DNA of 64,000 bases from DASQEH01 sp038237745 (lineage in GTDB: Bacteria; Actinomycetota; Actinomycetes; Propionibacteriales; Nocardioidaceae), in the NCBI GenBank assembly GCA_038237745.1, contig JBBRYJ010000005.1:62001-126000 (forward strand), given 5' to 3'. This document shows, in pieces, positions 1 through 8,176 of the stretch. Each line of letters begins with the position of its first letter. Positions within the stretch are counted from its first letter, which is position 1. Made by a program: the position numbers and the translations under genes. The notes beneath the pieces were generated by a model. That model was given only the letters and a program-made list of their open reading frames with translations. It did not search any database and had not been told where the DNA came from.

Positions 1-737
1 CCGTCGACATCGCGTCGGAGCAGCTGATCCGGCAGCGTGTCCTCGACCAACGACCCGAGGACGGTTTCGTCGGCGAGGAGGGCGACGACGCACCGGGCTC
101 GAGCGGCGTCACCTGGATCGCCGACCCGATCGACGGCACTGTCAACTTCGTCTACGGGATCCCGCAGTTCGCTGTGTCCCTCGCAGCCAGCTTCGAGGGC
201 ACAGTGGTAGCCGGCGTCGTCCACAACCCGATGTCCGGTGAGACGTTCACAGCCGCCCTCGGCGAGGGCGCCCGCCTCGACGGCCGCCTCATCTCGGTCG
301 GCTCGTGCAGGGAGGTCGCGCAGGCACTCGTCGGAACCGGCTATAGCTACCGGGCCGACGTCCGGGCTTCGCAGGCCGTCGAGACGTCACGGCTGGTGTC
401 GTCGGTCCGGGACATCCGGAGAATGGGCTCAGCCGCGCTTGACCTGTGTTCCGTCGCCTGCGGGCGGTTCGACGCGTACGTCGAGCGCGGGCTGAAGCCG
501 TGGGACCTCGCCGCCGGACGCCTCATGGTGACCGAGGCAGGGGGAAGGGTCGAGGGCCTGCGCGGCTCGGACCCCGGCGAGCTCATCGTCACGGCGGCCT
601 CCTCAGAGCTGTACGACGCCTTCCACGGCAGCCTGCTCGCCGCCGGCTTCGGCGAATGGCCGCTTGCGGAGTGGCCGACGGCCGCTGGCTCGCAGGGTCT
701 CGCTACACCGGGAGGTGCATCTCTCGAAGGTGAGTAG
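1..737 (+). CDS. Inositol monophosphatase family protein (5' end outside window)
   Basis: This is the C-terminal part of a Mg2+-dependent sugar-phosphate phosphatase of the inositol monophosphatase superfamily, read from base 3. The metal-binding GEEG is at about bases 72-83 and the family signature ADPIDGTVNF follows at about bases 120-149. The second signature, WDLAAG followed by EAGG, lies at about bases 501-545. About 244 codons are present; the usual length is 260-290, so only a short N-terminus is missing. The substrate (inositol phosphate, histidinol phosphate, PAP or fructose bisphosphate) cannot be told from these motifs. The gene ends 206 bases before the DUF4193 gene, a pairing common in actinobacteria. 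Confidence 0.9.
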   Translation, partial: VDIASEQLIRQRVLDQRPEDGFVGEEGDDAPGSSGVTWIADPIDGTVNFVYGIPQFAVSLAASFEGTVVAGVVHNPMSGETFTAALGEGARLDGRLISVGSCREVAQALVGTGYSYRADVRASQAVETSRLVSSVRDIRRMGSAALDLCSVACGRFDAYVERGLKPWDLAAGRLMVTEAGGRVEGLRGSDPGELIVTAASSELYDAFHGSLLAAGFGEWPLAEWPTAAGSQGLATPGGASLEGE

Positions 738-943
738 AGGTGTCCTGCGACACGTCCGCGGGGTGGCGGAGGCTCGCGACGCGATCGTCCGGTGTGACAC
801 GGGCCCCCTGGTGTAGCGCTGCGAGCAGAAATGGGGCACAATCTCGCCGCGGTGTGGGCACAAAACGCGGTCGTCATGCGTTACAGACTTGCGCGCGCAC
901 AGAGGCGCCCACAGACCACGACACATGAGCGGACAAATCTTAG

Positions 944-1243
944 ATGGCAACGGACTACGACGCACCACGCAAGACCGAGGAAGAGCTCAACGAGGACTCC
1001 ATAGAAGAGCTCAAGGCGCGTCGGCACGACAAGAACTCGGGCAAGGTCGACGAAGACGAGGTCGAAGCGGCCGAGGCGTTCGAGCTTCCTGGTGCCGACC
1101 TCTCCCACGAGGAACTGTCGGTGCAGGTACTTCCTCGTCAGTCAGACGAGTTCACCTGCTCCACCTGCTTCCTCGTGCACCACCGCAGCCAGCTCGCCAG
1201 CGAGAAGAACGGCCAGCTGATCTGCCAGGACTGCGCCGCCTGA
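944..1243 (+). CDS. DUF4193 family small zinc-ribbon-like protein
   Basis: A 99-residue acidic protein of the actinobacterial DUF4193 family, function unknown. The N-terminal 60 residues are rich in Glu and Asp. The C-terminus carries two CxxC pairs (Cys72/Cys75 and Cys94/Cys97) that look like a four-Cys zinc site. The ATG at 944 is preceded by no clear Shine-Dalgarno sequence. It is the first gene of the conserved block that continues through DUF4235, DUF3093, dut, DUF3710, an OB-fold protein and DUF3159. A role in nucleic-acid or protein binding is only inferred from the zinc-ribbon layout. Confidence 0.85.
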   Translation: MATDYDAPRKTEEELNEDSIEELKARRHDKNSGKVDEDEVEAAEAFELPGADLSHEELSVQVLPRQSDEFTCSTCFLVHHRSQLASEKNGQLICQDCAA

Positions 1244-1291
1244 CCAATAGCCCGGGGCTAGGCGCCCTCCGCGGCTCCACGGTCGCCGTCG

Positions 1292-1669
1292 CTAAGCCCC
1301 CTTGGCGGCCTTCTTCCGCAGTTTCTTCTTGTCTGCTTCGCTTCCTTCCTCCATGCCCGGCGGAACAGAGCCGAACGACCGGACCCAGTACTGCGCGGCG
1401 CGCCGGGTCGCATAGGTGCGGGCCACACCCAATGCCAGACCGCTGAAGGCTGCCCAGACGAGTGCCTCGCGACCGGCGATGTCGGGGTTCTCCGGTTTGG
1501 TGGGAGGTTTTCGACCGGTGGCAGTCGTCCAGACGGCATCCAGAGCCTTCATCGTGGCGACCCCACTCGCCACGCCGATGGCGTTGCCTGCCAACTTCCA
1601 GGCGCGCTTGCCCTTCTTGGCCTTCTTCTTCGCCGCCTTGTCCTCCGCAGACGTCGACGTCTTGGCCAC
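1292..1669 (-). CDS. DUF4235 family membrane protein
   Basis: A 125-residue DUF4235 protein, function unknown. The N-terminus is very rich in Lys and Ala (about residues 10-22). Two hydrophobic stretches follow (about residues 26-45 and 68-85), and the C-terminus is again basic. I start it at GTG 1669, which has GGAGGGA eight bases or less upstream. The frame stays open further upstream but that extension is not family-like. It is convergent with the DUF4193 gene and lies 74 bases downstream of the DUF3093 gene on the same strand. Confidence 0.8.
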   Translation of the reverse strand: MAKTSTSAEDKAAKKKAKKGKRAWKLAGNAIGVASGVATMKALDAVWTTATGRKPPTKPENPDIAGREALVWAAFSGLALGVARTYATRRAAQYWVRSFGSVPPGMEEGSEADKKKLRKKAAKGA

Positions 1670-1743
1670 GGGGGCTCCCTCCACATTCGCCACGGCAGGT
1701 GAGCGGGTGCCGTCCTGCCCAGTGCTCTCGCGTGCTCGGCGAC

Positions 1744-2208
1744 CTAGTCTTGCACGCGGCTGCGTTCCAGGTGCAGAGCCAGCTCCTCCCCGCGGCGGGT
1801 AGAGATCACCCAGTACGGCGTCGGGTCGCGGGCATCGTCCACGGCCACCTTGACGGCGCCCCGACAGTAGCTGCGCAGGAGCAGATGCGCTCGTGCGTCG
1901 GCGTCCACCCCCAGCGTCCTGTGCAGTTGCTCCGGACCCAGGACCTCGACGCTGCCTACGTGTTGCCACGGCAGAACTGCTCGCCCGGCGCGCAGGCCGT
2001 GCTCGTCCGTCGAGACCCGCACCGATCCGTACCGCGCCAGGCCCGTCCCCGTGCCGACGGCCGCGACCAGCGCGGCGATGCCCGCGACGCTCGCGGGCGT
2101 GGCCACGACGAAGCACCACCAGACCGCGGCGACGCCCCCGGCGGCCATGAGCCACCACGAGAGCGGAGGTCTCAGGACCTCCTCGTAGCGTGTCCCGGGC
2201 TTCTCCAC
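1744..2208 (-). CDS. DUF3093 family membrane protein
   Basis: A 154-residue DUF3093 protein with two N-terminal transmembrane segments (about residues 16-34 and 39-58) and a soluble C-terminal half of about 95 residues. The function is unknown. It starts at GTG 2208 and is transcribed divergently from dut. This is the usual actinobacterial position of the family, always next to dut. A CAGGCT hexamer lies six bases before the start codon on its own strand, so a leaderless mRNA is possible. Confidence 0.82.
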   Translation of the reverse strand: MEKPGTRYEEVLRPPLSWWLMAAGGVAAVWWCFVVATPASVAGIAALVAAVGTGTGLARYGSVRVSTDEHGLRAGRAVLPWQHVGSVEVLGPEQLHRTLGVDADARAHLLLRSYCRGAVKVAVDDARDPTPYWVISTRRGEELALHLERSRVQD

Positions 2209-2287
2209 ACGCAGAGCCTGTCACGCCGTGACCCGAGTAGGGTGGTCAGTCGTGCTCGGAGGAGACGACAAGGAGGGCGGCGCGACG

Positions 2288-2773
2288 ATGGTCGAGGTGC
2301 TCATCCGCCGCATCGGTCCGGACGCGGTCGTTCCGAGCTACTCCCACCCTGGCGACGCCGGAGCCGACCTCGTGAGCACCGTCGACGTGACGTTGGCTCC
2401 CGGGGAGCGGGCCAAGGTCCCCACCGGAGTGAGCATCGCCCTACCTGCCGGGTACGTCGCCCTGGTCCATCCGCGCTCGGGTCTCGCCGCATCACACGGG
2501 CTGTCGATCGTGAACGCCCCCGGCACGGTCGACGCCGGCTACCGCGGCGAGATCATGGTGCTGCTGGTCAACCTCGACCCGTCTGAGCCGGTATCGCTCC
2601 ACCGGGGGGACCGGATCGCCCAGCTGGTCGTCCAGCGGGTCGAGCAGGCCCGTTTCGTCGAGGTCGACCGGCTGCCGGGCTCGGGGCGAGGTGAGGCCGG
2701 CTACGGGTCGACCGGCGGCCACCGACCGGCACCAGCCTCGGCACCGGCTCCTTCCGACGAGGAGCTGTCGTGA
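2288..2773 (+). CDS. dut: dUTP diphosphatase (dUTPase)
   Basis: Trimeric dUTPase that hydrolyses dUTP to dUMP and pyrophosphate, keeping uracil out of DNA and feeding dTMP synthesis. All five family motifs are present in the 161 residues: DAGADL (23-28), PRSGLA (62-67), GTVDAGYRGEI (79-89), GDRIAQLV (107-114) and the glycine-rich GYGSTG (138-143) that closes over the substrate. I chose ATG 2288 because AAGGAGG stands eleven bases upstream; an in-frame GTG at 2252 follows a TAGGGT hexamer and is an alternative leaderless start. The stop overlaps the next start as GTGA. Confidence 0.95.
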   Translation: MVEVLIRRIGPDAVVPSYSHPGDAGADLVSTVDVTLAPGERAKVPTGVSIALPAGYVALVHPRSGLAASHGLSIVNAPGTVDAGYRGEIMVLLVNLDPSEPVSLHRGDRIAQLVVQRVEQARFVEVDRLPGSGRGEAGYGSTGGHRPAPASAPAPSDEELS

Positions 2774-3444
2774 AGTTCCGCCGCCGAAAGTCGAATGACC
2801 AGCAACAGGACCCAGACGCGCTCGACCCCGCGGACGACCTGGCAGAGCTCGCCACCGACCGCCCCCGTGGGCCGTACGACCGCTCGGAGACGACGATCGA
2901 CTCCGATGACGGGGCGTACGTCGACCTCGGCGGGCTCGTGGTGCGAGGGGGACCGAGCGTCGAGCTGCGCCTGCAGGTCGACGAGCAGACGTCCGCCGTC
3001 TCTGCAGTGCTTCTGGCCGGTCCTGAGTCCGGTCTGGAGCTGCGGGCCTTCGCCGCGCCCCGGTCCAGCGGCATCTGGGACGACGTTCGCCGAGACATCG
3101 CGGCCGAGGCGGCCAAGCACGGCGGCACCGCGACCGAGGTCGACGGTGAGTACGGCACCGAGCTGAAGGTCGTCGTTCCGCTGCAGCTGCCGGACGGCCG
3201 GCCAGGCACCCAGGCAAGCCGGATCGTCGGTGTCGAAGGTCCCCGTTGGCTCCTGCGGGGCACGTTCCTCGGCAAGAGCGTCGACGAGTCCGATCCCGAC
3301 GCGGAGATCGAGTCGGCGTTCCGGGGCGTCATCGTCGTCCGCGGTGACGGACCGATGAAGCCACGCGAGATGATCGAGATGCATCTGCCTGAGCAGGCAG
3401 CCGTCACGTTGGCCGACGACTCCGCCGGGGAGCCCGATAGTTGA
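2770..3444 (+). CDS. DUF3710 family protein
   Basis: A 224-residue soluble protein of the DUF3710 family, whose function is unknown. It has a basic N-terminal tip (residues 2-8) followed by an acidic region and a mixed alpha/beta body with no transmembrane segment. The GTG start at 2770 overlaps the dut stop codon, so the two are probably translationally coupled. The dut-DUF3710-OB-fold-DUF3159 order is conserved across actinobacteria, which hints at a link with nucleotide or nucleic-acid metabolism, but nothing in the sequence proves it. Confidence 0.85.
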   Translation: MKFRRRKSNDQQQDPDALDPADDLAELATDRPRGPYDRSETTIDSDDGAYVDLGGLVVRGGPSVELRLQVDEQTSAVSAVLLAGPESGLELRAFAAPRSSGIWDDVRRDIAAEAAKHGGTATEVDGEYGTELKVVVPLQLPDGRPGTQASRIVGVEGPRWLLRGTFLGKSVDESDPDAEIESAFRGVIVVRGDGPMKPREMIEMHLPEQAAVTLADDSAGEPDS

Positions 3445-3488
3445 GCTAGACCGACCCAGCGTGTTCCACCGGCGGTTACGCTGGACGG

Positions 3489-3866
3489 GTGAGCACATCT
3501 GTCGGTGGCGGAAGCCGAATTCGCCAGGCCCTGCGGCGTCTCGCCGCGACACCGGACGAGCTGGAGGCCGACGAGCTGCAGGCACGCCGTGAGGTCCAGG
3601 GCTGCCAGCAGATCGAGGCCCTCCAGGACCGAGAGGTCGTCACCGTGTACGGCCACCTCAAGACGGTCTCACTGGCTCCGCGGGCCGGTGCACCCAGCCT
3701 GGAGGCCTCCCTGTACGACGGGTCCGGACTCGTGACCCTCGTCTGGCTCGGCCGTCGCAAGATCGAGGGCATCAAGCCGGGCGTGAGCCTCGTCGCCTCC
3801 GGCCGGGTGTCGTGCAACGAAGGCCAACGGGTGATGTTCAACCCGCGCTACGAGCTCCAGGTCTGA
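3489..3866 (+). CDS. OB-fold nucleic-acid-binding domain protein
   Basis: A 125-residue protein made almost entirely of one OB-fold of the RecG-wedge/tRNA-anticodon type (about residues 45-125). The core contains VVTVYGHLKTV, LYDGSGLVTLVWLG and a VASGRVS strand. It has no other domain, so it is likely to bind single-stranded nucleic acid. GTG 3489 has no Shine-Dalgarno sequence, but TACGCT (3477-3482) lies six bases upstream, as in a leaderless promoter. The gene is followed three bases after its stop by the DUF3159 gene. Confidence 0.82.
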   Translation: MSTSVGGGSRIRQALRRLAATPDELEADELQARREVQGCQQIEALQDREVVTVYGHLKTVSLAPRAGAPSLEASLYDGSGLVTLVWLGRRKIEGIKPGVSLVASGRVSCNEGQRVMFNPRYELQV

Positions 3867-3869
3867 GGC

Positions 3870-4550
3870 GTGACGGAGACTGCCCCCGAGGGCGGCGCGA
3901 CGACCGTCGCGCAGCCGGGTCGCGCGACTGTGGAGGGACTCGTCCGGGCGCAGCTATCCAAGGCGCTCGGCGGCAGGCGCGGGATGCTCGAAGGCGCCGT
4001 GCCGACGCTCGGGTTCACGATCAGCTGGATCACGAGCCACAACCTGAAACTCTCGCTGGTCATCTCCGTGGCACTGGCGGTGGTGCTGCTCGTCGCCCGG
4101 CTGGTCCAGCGGTCCACCGTGCAGTTCGTCGTGAACTCTCTCGTCGCCATCGCCGTCGCGGCGGTCTTCGCCCTTCGGTCCGGGCGCGCGGAGGACGCGT
4201 TCCTTCCTGGCCTGATCTACAACGGCGTGTACGCCGTGGTGCTCATCGGTTCGGTGCTGGCACGCTGGCCGCTCCTCGGCTTCATGATCGGCAGCGTCAC
4301 CGGCGAGCCGACACGCTGGCATCGCGACCGCGACCAGGTCCGGCTCTGCTCGAGGCTCACCCTGCTACTCGCCGCGCCGTGTGTGGTCCGCGTGATCGTG
4401 CAGTACCCGCTGTGGGCCACCCACCAGGCGGGCTGGCTCGGGGTGGCCAAGCTGGCGATGGGCTGGCCACTGCAGCTGGCCGCCCTGGCCGCGATGGTCT
4501 ACCTCCTCAACCGGGGCGAGACCCCGGTCACCCAGGGGCAGTCCGTCTGA
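3870..4550 (+). CDS. DUF3159 family integral membrane protein
   Basis: A 226-residue polytopic membrane protein of the DUF3159 family, function unknown. It has a short Thr/Glu-rich cytoplasmic N-terminus, then about five or six hydrophobic helices between residues 45 and 220. It starts at GTG 3870, directly after the OB-fold gene, and is the last gene of the dut block. It is convergent with the trkA-like genes that follow. Confidence 0.8.
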   Translation: MTETAPEGGATTVAQPGRATVEGLVRAQLSKALGGRRGMLEGAVPTLGFTISWITSHNLKLSLVISVALAVVLLVARLVQRSTVQFVVNSLVAIAVAAVFALRSGRAEDAFLPGLIYNGVYAVVLIGSVLARWPLLGFMIGSVTGEPTRWHRDRDQVRLCSRLTLLLAAPCVVRVIVQYPLWATHQAGWLGVAKLAMGWPLQLAALAAMVYLLNRGETPVTQGQSV

Positions 4551-4637
4551 CCTTCGCCCGGCTCGGCAGCCCTCGGCAGGCCTGAGGAAGCACCGGGACC
4601 GCGACGAAGGTGAAAGGCGACCACAGCGGGCTGTGCG

Positions 4638-5315
4638 TCACTTTCCTGACGTGTGCTCGAGCGGCGCCAGTAGCCGCTCGAGGTCGGCCTCTGCGGACGC
4701 CGTCGCCACGAACAGCAGCTCGTCGCGGGCCTCGAGAGTGGCGTCGGGGTCCGGACGGTGCACGTGCCCCTCGCGGAGCAGTGCCAGCAACGACGTCTCG
4801 CCCGGCCAGGGAACCTCCCGCACCTGCTTCCCGACGTACGGCGAGTCGTCGGGAAGGGTGAGCTCTACCATGTTGGCCTCACCCTGCCGAAAGGTCCAAA
4901 GCCGGACGACGTCCCCGACGGTGACGGCCTCCTCGACGAGCGCGGACATGATCCGCGGGGTCGACACCGAGACGTCGACTCCCCATGACTCGTTGAAGAG
5001 CCACTCGTTCGCCGGGTGGTTGACGCGGCCGACCGTCCGGGGTACGGCGAACTCCGTCTTCGCCAGCAGGGAGATCACGAGGTTCGCCTTGTCGTCGCCA
5101 GTAGAGGCTATGACCACGTCGCAGCGCTGCAACGCGGCCTCGTCGAGCGACGACAGCTCGCACGCGTCCGCCAGCAGCCACTCGGCGTTCGGCACGCTGT
5201 CGGCCTTGATCGCCCACGGGTCCTTGTCGATGAGCAGGACCTGGTGCCCGTTCTCGAGCAGCTCGGCTGCCACCGACCTGCCAACTGCTCCCGCACCCGC
5301 GATGGCGACCCTCAT
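4638..5315 (-). CDS. TrkA/RCK-domain potassium uptake regulator (second copy)
   Basis: A 225-residue TrkA-family protein. An N-terminal RCK_N Rossmann domain shows the nucleotide-binding GAGAVG loop (about residues 6-11) and the acidic ribose ligand in LIDKD. A C-terminal RCK_C domain (about 135-220) follows. Such proteins bind NAD(H), ATP or cyclic dinucleotides and gate potassium transporters. The upstream stop TGA shares its A with ATG 5315, and GGAGGAG stands upstream; a GTG at 5318 is an alternative start. It is the distal gene of a two-gene operon of RCK proteins, similar in layout to ceoB/ceoC of mycobacteria. Confidence 0.88.
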   Translation of the reverse strand: MRVAIAGAGAVGRSVAAELLENGHQVLLIDKDPWAIKADSVPNAEWLLADACELSSLDEAALQRCDVVIASTGDDKANLVISLLAKTEFAVPRTVGRVNHPANEWLFNESWGVDVSVSTPRIMSALVEEAVTVGDVVRLWTFRQGEANMVELTLPDDSPYVGKQVREVPWPGETSLLALLREGHVHRPDPDATLEARDELLFVATASAEADLERLLAPLEHTSGK

Positions 5316-5974
5316 CACTGCTCCTCCGGTCCTGCGGCGATCGCCGCCTCGACGTCGTCGGCGCCGTCCTCGGCTATCACCAGGTGCACCAGGTCACCGT
5401 CCTGCAGAGCCGTCGTGTGCGTGGGGATCTGGCCCTGCCCGAGCCGGGTGAGGAACACCACGCGGGCACCCCGCTGCTCGAGGTCCATCACCTTGTGACC
5501 GACCCAGCTGGGAGGAGCCGCGAGGACGCTGATCCGGATCTTGCCGGACGGGTCGCGCCACTCCGGTTCGGCGCCGGCCGGAAGAAGTCGGCGCACGATC
5601 TGGTCGACCGTCCAGCGCACGGTGGCGACAGTGGGGATACCGAGCCGCTGGTAGACCTCGGCCCGACCGGGGTCGTAGATCCTCGCCACGACGTTGTCGA
5701 TCCCGAATGTCTCACGAGCCACCCGAGCAGAGATGATGTTGGAGTTGTCACCGCTGCTGACGGCAGCGAAGGCCTGCGCGCGGGAGATCCCGGCGGCCTG
5801 GAGCACGACCTGGTCGAACCCGTAGCCCTTCACCTTGTCGCCGGCGAACCCAGGCCCGAGCCGCCGGAAGGCGTCGGGGTTGTTGTCGATGACGGCGACC
5901 GAGTGTCCACGGCGCTCCAGGGCGCCCGCCAACGTCGAGCCGACCCGACCACAACCCATGATGACGACGTGCAC
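5315..5974 (-). CDS. TrkA/RCK-domain potassium uptake regulator (first copy)
   Basis: A 219-residue TrkA-family protein with an RCK_N domain (GCGRVG nucleotide loop near residues 7-12, acidic VIDNN after strand two) and an RCK_C domain in the last 80 residues. I start it at GTG 5974, which places the Rossmann strand at the N-terminus and has GGAAGG nearby. It is divergent from the KimA-like transporter across 171 bases. The two RCK proteins differ in sequence and both are intact, so they probably form a heteromeric or two-signal regulator of potassium uptake. Confidence 0.88.
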   Translation of the reverse strand: MHVVIMGCGRVGSTLAGALERRGHSVAVIDNNPDAFRRLGPGFAGDKVKGYGFDQVVLQAAGISRAQAFAAVSSGDNSNIISARVARETFGIDNVVARIYDPGRAEVYQRLGIPTVATVRWTVDQIVRRLLPAGAEPEWRDPSGKIRISVLAAPPSWVGHKVMDLEQRGARVVFLTRLGQGQIPTHTTALQDGDLVHLVIAEDGADDVEAAIAAGPEEQ

Positions 5975-6145
5975 GATCAACCTTCCGACTGTCTCCATTG
6001 CAGCGCGCCTGACGTTGCGCCGGCAGCGGCCCGTTCGGTGCGGTCCGACGCTACAGCGGGGGACCTCCTGGCGCACCCACCGGTCCGGTGGGTCACAGCG
6101 ACCATTCGTGCGGGCGACGCGGCTGGTGTGGTCTAGCATCCGAGC

Positions 6146-8176
6146 GTGGGATTCGGAGATATCGGCAAGCGGCTGCTCCTTGGTCGCAAGCTTCGCAGCG
6201 CCCAGCTCGGTGAGACACTCCTTCCCAAGCGGATCGCCCTGCCGGTGTTCGCGAGTGACGCCATGTCCTCCGTCGCCTATGCACCGGACGAGATCTTCCT
6301 CACCCTGACGCTGGCAGGCGGCGCGCTGTATGCCTACTCGTGGAAGATCGGGCTCGTCGTCGCGATCGTCATGCTGGCCGTGGTGACGTCCTACCGGCAG
6401 AACGTGCAGGCGTACCAGAGCGGCGGGGGCGACTACGAGGTCGCCACCGTCAACCTGGGCTCCAACGCCGGGCTCACGGTTGCCAGTGCACTGCTCGTCG
6501 ACTACGTCCTCACCGTGGCGGTCTCGATCTCGTCGGCGGCCCAGTACGCCGCCTCGGCCGTCTCGGCGCTCGAAGGCCACCAGGTCGTGATCGCCGTGTC
6601 GGCGACGGTCTTCTTGATGGCGATGAACCTTCGGGGGGTGCGAGAGTCGGGAACGGCGTTCGCCGTCCCGACCTACCTCTTCATGGGTGCCATCCTGGGG
6701 ATGGCCGTCTGGGGGTTCGCGCGGTACGCGTTCGGGCACCTCCCGGCTGCCGAGACCTCGCAGTACCACGTGCTGCCCCAGGAGGCGTACAAGGGCGGCA
6801 TCGGCGGCCTGGCCATGGGGTTCCTGTTGCTGAGGGCCTTCTCGTCGGGGTGTGCCGCCTTGACCGGTGTCGAGGCGATCAGCAACGGCGTACCGGCCTT
6901 CCGCAAGCCAAAAGGCAAGAACGCGGCCACGACGCTGCTCCTCCTCGGTGGGATCGGTATCGCCATGGCGATGAGCATCATCACGCTGGCCAACATCATG
7001 AACGTGCAGGTGGTCGACCCCGCCGGGATCGCCACCCGACTGGTGGACGAGTCGGGGAACCTGCTGGGGGAGGGCTACCACCAGAAGCCGGTCATCGGGC
7101 AGCTCGCGGCGGCCATCTTCGACCACTTCACGCCAGGGTTCTACTTCGTGACCGCTGTGACGGGGCTGATCCTCGTCCTTGCCGCGAACACCGCCTTCAA
7201 CGGGTTCCCTGTCCTCGGGTCGATCCTCGCGCGCGACGGGTACCTCCCGCGCCAGCTCCACAGCAGAGGCGACAGGCTGGCATTCAGCAACGGCATCATC
7301 TTGCTGGCGGCCTTCGCGATCCTGCTGATCGTGTCCTTCAACGCGGAGGTCACCCGCCTGATCCAGCTGTACATCATCGGCGTGTTCGTGTCGTTCGTGC
7401 TCAGCCAGACAGGCATGATCCGACACTGGACCCGCCTCCTCAGGACCGAGAAGGAACCGGCCCAGCGGCGCAGGATGATGCGTTCGCGGGTCATCAACGC
7501 GCTCGGGCTGGGCATGACCGCGGTGGTGCTGGCGATCGTGCTCGCCACCAAGGTGGCCCAGGGAGCCTGGATCGCGATCGTGGCCATGGCGACCGTCTTC
7601 GCCGTCATGAAGGCGATCAGCCACCACTACGACCTGGTCCGGCGCGAGCTCGCCGCATCGGACGAGGACGGCTCGCTGCCGTCCCGGATCCACGCGATCG
7701 TGCTGGTTTCAAAGGTACACAAGCCGACGTTGCGGGCGGTCGCCTACGCACGGGCCTCCCGGCCGAACACGCTCGAGGCGATCACCGTCGACGTCGAGGA
7801 GGAGGCAACCGCGGCGCTGATGAAGGCGTGGGAGGACGCCGCCATCCCCATCCCGCTGACGGTTCTGGCCTCGCCGTACCGCGAGATCACCAAGCCGATC
7901 ATCGACTACGTGCGCGACGTGCGTCGGAGCAGCCCCCGAGATGTGGTCACCGTCTACATCCCCGAGTACGTCGTCGGCCGCTGGTGGGAGCAGCTGCTTC
8001 ACAACCAGAGCGCGCTGCGACTCAAGGGCCGTCTCCTGTTCACGCCGGGCGTGATGGTGACGTCCGTCCCGTTCCAGCTGCACTCGTCGGAGGCCGCCGC
8101 CGAGCGCGCGGACCGTGACTCCCTGGTCGCCGGCAGCCTCAGGCGACGACCTGTCGACACCGACGACGGACCATGA
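6146..8176 (+). CDS. APC-superfamily transporter, KimA-like potassium importer
   Basis: A 676-residue membrane protein with about twelve helices in the first 480 residues and a C-terminal cytoplasmic domain of roughly 190 residues. The N-terminal half has the APC-type FASDAMSSVAYAPDE segment (about residues 36-50). Length and the large cytoplasmic tail match the KimA (YdaO) family, known in Bacillus as a high-affinity K+/H+ symporter. Divergence from two TrkA proteins supports a potassium role, but amino-acid transport remains possible. GTG 6146 has no Shine-Dalgarno sequence; TAGCAT at 6134-6139 suggests a leaderless start. The stop overlaps the next ATG. Confidence 0.85.
   Translation: MGFGDIGKRLLLGRKLRSAQLGETLLPKRIALPVFASDAMSSVAYAPDEIFLTLTLAGGALYAYSWKIGLVVAIVMLAVVTSYRQNVQAYQSGGGDYEVATVNLGSNAGLTVASALLVDYVLTVAVSISSAAQYAASAVSALEGHQVVIAVSATVFLMAMNLRGVRESGTAFAVPTYLFMGAILGMAVWGFARYAFGHLPAAETSQYHVLPQEAYKGGIGGLAMGFLLLRAFSSGCAALTGVEAISNGVPAFRKPKGKNAATTLLLLGGIGIAMAMSIITLANIMNVQVVDPAGIATRLVDESGNLLGEGYHQKPVIGQLAAAIFDHFTPGFYFVTAVTGLILVLAANTAFNGFPVLGSILARDGYLPRQLHSRGDRLAFSNGIILLAAFAILLIVSFNAEVTRLIQLYIIGVFVSFVLSQTGMIRHWTRLLRTEKEPAQRRRMMRSRVINALGLGMTAVVLAIVLATKVAQGAWIAIVAMATVFAVMKAISHHYDLVRRELAASDEDGSLPSRIHAIVLVSKVHKPTLRAVAYARASRPNTLEAITVDVEEEATAALMKAWEDAAIPIPLTVLASPYREITKPIIDYVRDVRRSSPRDVVTVYIPEYVVGRWWEQLLHNQSALRLKGRLLFTPGVMVTSVPFQLHSSEAAAERADRDSLVAGSLRRRPVDTDDGP

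Noticed and set aside
1670..2224. Upstream in-frame extension of the DUF4235 gene
   Set aside because: It overlaps the DUF3093 gene on the same strand and has no family-like sequence; the GTG at 1669 with GGAGGGA is better.
4638..5974. The two TrkA genes as one gene broken by a frameshift
   Set aside because: Each has its own complete RCK_N and RCK_C domains and its own ribosome-binding site.
5318..7693. Very long open frame antisense to the KimA-like gene, joined in frame to the TrkA gene
   Set aside because: Only the last 219 codons look like a real protein; the rest is compositionally a shadow of the opposite-strand transporter, as expected at this GC content.
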